A stretch of 10,294 bases of DNA from Bacteroidales bacterium 45-6 (lineage in GTDB: Bacteria > Bacteroidota > Bacteroidia > Bacteroidales > Dysgonomonadaceae). The stretch's first letter is position 1; every line of letters starts with the position of its first letter. The DNA is taken from positions 1 through 10,294 of the forward strand of contig MKRS01000333.1 in the NCBI GenBank assembly GCA_001897035.1. The letters are read 5' to 3'. The translations under genes and the position numbers were made by a program. The notes beneath the pieces are model-generated. The model did not search any database, was not told the DNA's origin, and saw only the letters and a program-made list of their open reading frames with translations. Positions 7,176 to 10,294 of the stretch are shown here, piece by piece.

Positions 7176-7371
7176 AGGAAGCGTTTAGTGCTTTTTCTCA
7201 ATGATGAATCTGGACAATTCAATCCGTATGAGGAAATAGTGAAAAATGTTCTCCTTTGGTTTGCATGTGTATAACTACATATAACGACCAAGGGCGTGAG
7301 CTATTTTTCTTATATTCATACGGGGTCGTCCAGAACCTATCATTGATATAAGTCTAATAGTCTCACGCCTT
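7176..7371 (+). ncRNA. Unrecognised structured RNA or leader with a pseudoknot
   Basis: This noncoding gap of about 300 bp folds well on paper. Helix P1 pairs TCTGGAC (7209-7215) with GTCCAGA (7328-7334). P2 pairs CCGTATGA (7224-7231) with TCATACGG (7316-7323). P3 pairs GGAAATAG (7232-7239) with CTATTTTT (7301-7308), two of its pairs being G-U. P4 pairs CCTTTGGT (7253-7260) with ACCAAGG (7287-7293) with one bulged T. P5 pairs ATGTGTA (7265-7271) with TACATAT (7276-7282). The pseudoknot pairs GGCGTGAG (7293-7300), inside P1-P3, with CTCACGCC (7362-7369) outside P1. A small hairpin at 7176-7196 precedes it. The G-U pairs occur in the + orientation, supporting a + strand RNA. There is no intrinsic terminator before the ATG at 7422, so a 5' leader element is possible. 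I cannot assign it to a known RNA class. Confidence 0.6.
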
Positions 7372-7421
7372 CCTTTGTATATAACTTTTCTTCGAGACTT
7401 AGAAAGCAAACCTAATTTATT

Positions 7422-7952
7422 ATGGGATTTTTAAACAATGTACAAAATGCATTTGGCAGGAAAACCGGAAATGCAATTGGCAACAGTTTGTATGGCAGGT
7501 ATGCAGATGACAATAGAATTGGTTTTAGAGATGACACAAATAGAAACCGATCTGCAAACCAGACAGGAGTTGACTATATTGCTATTGAAAGAGAAAAACG
7601 AAAAACATTAGCATATGAACAGAACGCTAAATTATTAGACAATATTATAAGTATTGAATTCAGTGCTGATAATAAAAATGCAGTAATTAAAGAATTAACA
7701 ACATTGTCAACCTGTGTAGATTTATGGCTTAAAGAATCAAATAAGAATATAAGTGTAGCAAAATCAAAATTTGATACCGGATTGGCTATACTTGATACTA
7801 TAGACCCTAAAAGTCCAATGATAGGCTATTTTACTAATAAAAAGCGTGACTGGGCTATATTTGAAGAAAAAAGAAGAAAGCTAATAGTTTGGCTTGTTAG
7901 TTCTGTTTTGATTATTATAGCCTTATGTTTCATATTGACTAAGTGTTCATAA
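7422..7952 (+). CDS. Hypothetical tail-anchored membrane protein, 176 aa
   Basis: I do not recognise a named family. The N-terminal 25 residues are Gly/Asn-rich (GRKTGNAIGNSLYGRY), residues about 50-150 look like a soluble helical domain (IEREKRKTLAYEQNAKLL, KNAVIKELTTLST), and the C-terminus is a single hydrophobic segment at about 153-173 (LIVWLVSSVLIIIALCFI) preceded by basic residues (KRRK). There is no N-terminal signal, so the likely topology is a cytoplasmic domain held at the inner membrane by its tail. It follows the structured RNA by about 50 nt, and its stop is 4 nt before the next gene, so the two form an operon. AT-rich codon use marks it as element cargo. The ATG at 7422 gives the only sensible start; the upstream stretch is RNA-like. 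Confidence 0.75.
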   Translation: MGFLNNVQNAFGRKTGNAIGNSLYGRYADDNRIGFRDDTNRNRSANQTGVDYIAIEREKRKTLAYEQNAKLLDNIISIEFSADNKNAVIKELTTLSTCVDLWLKESNKNISVAKSKFDTGLAILDTIDPKSPMIGYFTNKKRDWAIFEEKRRKLIVWLVSSVLIIIALCFILTKCS

Positions 7953-7956
7953 TTAG

Positions 7957-9135
7957 ATGCATATGAAATTAAGATTTATTACAGGCATAGCTTGCCTATT
8001 TATGTTGCCATTACAAGTACTGGCACAACGTACTATTACTAATAAGGACTACCGTGGGAGGATTACTGAACAATATCAAGTAAATGTACAAGGTAATCGT
8101 CAAGGACTATATAAAAACTGGAATAGTCAGGGCAGACTTATTCATGAAAGTAACTGGTCTAATGGGGTTGAACATGGCAGAAGTATTGACTATGACACCG
8201 AAACAGGTGTTATTCAAAGAGATGCTATGATGTATAAGGGACAAATAATAAGCTTAAAAGTCTACGCATATAACGATAATCATACAATACGTTCATTAAT
8301 CATTGACAAAACTTGGACTAAAGATGGTCATATATTGACACATAGAGAGTATAACTATGCTACTGGTACTATGGATCAGTATGCAGGAAAATTATCTAAT
8401 GGCAGATTTTGGTATGACATGGCCGGTTACAATGAAAAATACAATGCTAATGATACAGTATATGTTTGGACAAACAAAGATAAAGAAATATTTGAAGGCA
8501 AATACTTAAATGGCATACGTGTATATACTAAAGAAGAGGCTATGAATAAGAAAGAGCAAGCAATACAAGATTCTATATCATATTCCATAGAACTTGAAGA
8601 GGATGAAAGATTAGATTCAATAAAAGAAGCTAAAGAACAGGCTATGCAAGATTCAATTGTACATATCAAGACAAAATACCAAAGTTTAGCAGATTCAATA
8701 GTCGATACGAATACATTGTATGCTAAACTACTTACAGATGGTGAATATAGCACAGAATATACATTTTATGCCTTTTTATGCAAGTATATAAAAAAGACAA
8801 AGGATGCAGATTTAACCTTGAGCAATATGATTATGAATAGTTTAGGGATTAGTAATGTGAAGGATTTTGATATTAAAGCAGTTTTAGTAGAGTCTGATAT
8901 TATAAGTTTACGTACAACATATAAAAATGATGGCATAACAGTTACTAATAAGCATAATAAATCAGATACTCGGAAATTAAAGTCCTACTATTATGCTAAT
9001 TCACGTTTTGAACCTAACCAAGCATGGCATATTACATATACAGTACCTAAGGATATCTTGGCTAATTACAACAAACAGAAAGAATTGCTTGATATTATTT
9101 TGTATTGCAAAGAACATAATATTGTAATTAAGTAA
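7957..9135 (+). CDS. Secreted MORN/YwqK-like repeat protein, transposon cargo
   Basis: This 392-aa protein has a Sec signal peptide (MKLRFITGIACLFMLPLQ, likely cut after VLA before Q24). The ATG at 7963 (MKLRF) is an equally good or better start than 7957 (MHMKLRF). Residues about 33-80 resemble the MORN-variant/YwqK repeat (GLYKNWNSQGRLIHESNW, SNGVEHG), and weaker copies continue to about 190 (GKLSNGRFWYD, EGKYLNGIRVY). Residues about 191-250 are charged and helical with DSI at 205, 220, 232 and 246, probably a coiled coil. The C-terminal 140 residues form an unrecognised domain. It lies 4 nt after the tail-anchored protein gene and is probably translated from the same message; the pair could work across the periplasm. 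No enzymatic motif is seen, so function is unknown. A terminator follows directly. Confidence 0.8.
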   Translation: MHMKLRFITGIACLFMLPLQVLAQRTITNKDYRGRITEQYQVNVQGNRQGLYKNWNSQGRLIHESNWSNGVEHGRSIDYDTETGVIQRDAMMYKGQIISLKVYAYNDNHTIRSLIIDKTWTKDGHILTHREYNYATGTMDQYAGKLSNGRFWYDMAGYNEKYNANDTVYVWTNKDKEIFEGKYLNGIRVYTKEEAMNKKEQAIQDSISYSIELEEDERLDSIKEAKEQAMQDSIVHIKTKYQSLADSIVDTNTLYAKLLTDGEYSTEYTFYAFLCKYIKKTKDADLTLSNMIMNSLGISNVKDFDIKAVLVESDIISLRTTYKNDGITVTNKHNKSDTRKLKSYYYANSRFEPNQAWHITYTVPKDILANYNKQKELLDIILYCKEHNIVIK

Positions 9136-9154
9136 ATCTATACATAATACATAA

Positions 9155-9190
9155 AAATGGGCAGTCTTTGTAATTAAGGACTGCCCATTT
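9155..9190 (+). terminator. Bidirectional-type terminator after the MORN-like gene
   Basis: AAATGGGCAGTC (9155-9166) and GACTGCCCATTT (9179-9190) form a perfect 12-bp stem that can be extended inward by three pairs around a 6-nt loop. It lies 20 nt after the stop. A-rich and T-rich flanks on the two sides would allow it to work on either strand. Confidence 0.8.
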
Positions 9191-9319
9191 GTCATTAGAT
9201 AAGGATTGTTATATATTATTTCAACTTATTAACTTAAACATTTCGTTTATCATCCACTATTATAATACAATAATTGGCATAAATAGTATTACCACGCTTT
9301 CATACTAAAACCAAAAAAT

Positions 9320-9442
9320 ATGAAAGTAATTATTTATGTTTGGATGTTCTATGAACGAGCAAATTGGTGGCTAATTTGTATCGAGTACCGGCCAGAGCTC
9401 AAGTTATTAATTGAAACTGTATATAAATACATAGTTGCCTAA
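9320..9442 (+). CDS. Possible 40-aa Trp/Tyr-rich small protein
   Basis: ATG at 9320 opens a 40-codon frame (MKVIIYVWMFYERANWWLIC at the start, IETVYKYIVA at the end). It is preceded by an A-rich start context (CTAAAACCAAAAAAT), as in other Bacteroidetes genes, and followed after 13 nt by a strong terminator that has no other gene to serve. It is hydrophobic and aromatic, though with charges inside, so a membrane-associated peptide is possible. No clear promoter is visible upstream. If it is not translated, the interval may encode a small RNA ending at the same terminator. Confidence 0.4.
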   Translation: MKVIIYVWMFYERANWWLICIEYRPELKLLIETVYKYIVA

Positions 9443-9455
9443 CAGTACTAATTAG

Positions 9456-9486
9456 ATCCACCTATTAGCAGATAGGTGGATTTTTA
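9456..9486 (+). terminator. Strong intrinsic terminator near the right end of the element
   Basis: ATCCACCTAT (9456-9465) and ATAGGTGGAT (9472-9481) make a perfect 10-bp stem with a 6-nt loop, followed directly by TTTTTA. It lies about 45 bp inside the right inverted repeat and should stop element transcription before it enters the flanking T9SS gene. Confidence 0.88.
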
Positions 9487-9532
9487 TTTAATCCTTATAA
9501 TATATAATACTAATGTATGTTCATATATTCAT

Positions 9533-9559
9533 TTTAGTACATTAATGTATATAGATGGG
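9533..9559 (-). repeat. Right terminal inverted repeat (TIR-R)
   Basis: Read on the minus strand this begins CCCATCTATATACATTA and ends TGTACTAAA, identical to the left end at 26 of 27 positions. It contains a perfect 12-bp palindrome TACATTAATGTA, of which the left copy has TACATTAGTGTA. The TAATGTAT motif recurs as a direct copy slightly further inside (9511-9518). Confidence 0.85.
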
Positions 9560-9567
9560 TTAATTTA
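9560..9567. repeat. Right target-site duplication (imperfect, 8 bp)
   Basis: TTAATTTA directly follows the right inverted repeat and matches 7 of 8 bases of the left copy. The single difference could reflect mutation since insertion. Confidence 0.5.
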
Positions 9568-9583
9568 TTAAAAACCAAATTTT

Positions 9584-10294
9584 ATGAAAAAGATTACATT
9601 TTTAGTTCTTGGCATCATAGGTATGTTAAGTGTGGCGAATGCGCAAAGCGTTATGCTTTTTGATTTTGACGCAACAAATGCAAATCAGACTTGGGTAACA
9701 ACATGGAATGGAACTTGGCCAAACGCATCAATAACCAAAGTAGCTAATCCAGACCTTACAGGGATCAACACATCTGCAAATGTAGGAAAATACACTGCTA
9801 ATGGCGGTGCGAATGGATTGGTTCGTACTGATACCATTGGAAAAGCAACTCTTCTAAATTTTGATTTTGTAACCAAGCCATATTTCAGTCTAAAAGTATG
9901 GGTGAGCAAGCCAGTAAGCATAAGTATAGATTTTGAAAATAATGGATATTATCCAAGTTTTAAAACGAAAACCCAAAGCATCACGACTACTGGTCAATGG
10001 GTGACTATAGAATTTAACAATAGCGATATTAGCTATGGTTCTTCTGCTGGCAATTATTGGGGATATTATAATATTCTTGGAATAACTTTTGATGCAGATT
10101 TGTCTGGTGGAACTAAAGCAAACGATGTATATTACATAGATGACATCCAACTGTCGCATACCAGTTTATTAGCGACTACAGGATTGTCACCCGAAACCTC
10201 TACTGGCTTTTCAATTTATCCCAACCCAACCACAGACTACATCAATTTCCCGAAATCGGAAAAAGTGCAGGTGTTAGACCTGAGCGGCAAGTTG
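9584..10294 (+). CDS. T9SS-exported beta-sandwich (CBM-like) protein, 3' truncated by window edge
   Basis: The frame from ATG 9584 stays open to the edge (237 codons seen). It starts with a signal peptide (MKKITFLVLGIIGMLSVANA, cut before Q21). Residues about 21-195 form an all-beta region starting VMLFDFDA and containing VANPDLTGINTSANVGKY, a pattern common in Bacteroidetes carbohydrate-binding jelly-rolls, and ending VYYIDDIQL. From about 206, FSIYPNPTTDYINF and VQVLDLSGKL match the type A C-terminal sorting domain that directs proteins through the type IX secretion system to the cell surface or outside. Only a few codons of that domain should be missing. No catalytic domain is present in the visible part, so it is probably a glycan-binding surface protein. 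Without the inserted element it would lie about 55 bp after the esterase gene, suggesting a common operon originally. Confidence 0.85.
   Translation, partial: MKKITFLVLGIIGMLSVANAQSVMLFDFDATNANQTWVTTWNGTWPNASITKVANPDLTGINTSANVGKYTANGGANGLVRTDTIGKATLLNFDFVTKPYFSLKVWVSKPVSISIDFENNGYYPSFKTKTQSITTTGQWVTIEFNNSDISYGSSAGNYWGYYNILGITFDADLSGGTKANDVYYIDDIQLSHTSLLATTGLSPETSTGFSIYPNPTTDYINFPKSEKVQVLDLSGKL

Larger units (their letters stand above)
5368..9559. mobile_element. IS1595-family transposon with cargo genes, 4.19 kb
   Basis: The block is bounded by 27-bp inverted repeats matching at 26 positions and contains one IS1595/ISXO2-like transposase on the + strand. Its genes are visibly AT-richer than the GH97 and esterase genes to the left. 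It is flanked by 7/8-matching 8-bp direct repeats. The IS1595 family is known to include members with passenger genes in addition to the transposase. Cargo here is a 112-aa protein, a convergent 54-aa ORF, a tail-anchored protein with a MORN-like secreted protein in one operon, a 40-aa ORF, and a structured RNA region. The boundaries rest on repeat comparison by eye; the exact terminal base could be off by one. The element sits between the esterase and a T9SS cargo gene that were probably neighbours before. Confidence 0.82.

Noticed and set aside
7209..7369. Group I intron or RNase P RNA explanation for the pseudoknot
   Set aside because: The helix order, missing conserved cores and short length do not fit either, and no interrupted gene is present.
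5360..9567. CRISPR array or tandem repeats
   Set aside because: No regularly spaced repeated units; the only long repeats are the two inverted ends.

Overview
The window looks like a member of the Bacteroidetes, probably a Bacteroidales-type glycan degrader. Three things support this. There is a run of glycoside hydrolase and esterase genes with Sec signal peptides. There is a secreted protein ending in a type IX secretion (T9SS) sorting domain with a YPNP motif. There are Bacteroidetes-style promoters (TAnnTTTG at -7, one with TTTG at -33) and A-rich start regions without clear Shine-Dalgarno sites. The phylum is inferred from these features and not from a database match.

Layout. (1) Positions 1-5328 hold glycan-degradation genes on the + strand. 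These are the 3' part of a GH3 glycosidase gene, a strong terminator, a promoter, and then a tight two-gene unit: a GH97 enzyme with a retaining-type active site (alpha-galactosidase-like) and, 12 nt later, a sialate O-acetylesterase-like SGNH esterase. (2) Positions 5368-9559 are a 4.19-kb AT-rich block that I read as one mobile element. It is bounded by 27-bp inverted repeats that match at 26 positions and is flanked by near-identical 8-bp AT-rich direct repeats. Inside are an IS1595/ISXO2-type transposase and several cargo genes: a 112-aa protein, a convergent 54-aa ORF, a tail-anchored 176-aa protein, a secreted MORN/YwqK-like 392-aa protein, and a 40-aa ORF with its own terminator. (3) From 9584 to the window edge is the 5' part of a T9SS-exported beta-sandwich protein.

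Removing the element and one copy of the direct repeat would put the T9SS cargo gene about 55 bp downstream of the esterase stop, on the same strand. The element therefore appears to have split a glycan-degradation operon, and the terminator near its right end should now shield the cargo gene from transcription started inside it.

The most interesting unexplained structure is the roughly 300-bp gap between the transposase and the tail-anchored protein gene. Positions 7209-7369 can fold into five nested helices plus an 8-10 bp pseudoknot, downstream of a perfect -7 promoter motif. Several G-U pairs favour the + strand. I do not recognise this RNA. It could be a leader controlling the cargo operon or a separate noncoding RNA carried by the transposon.
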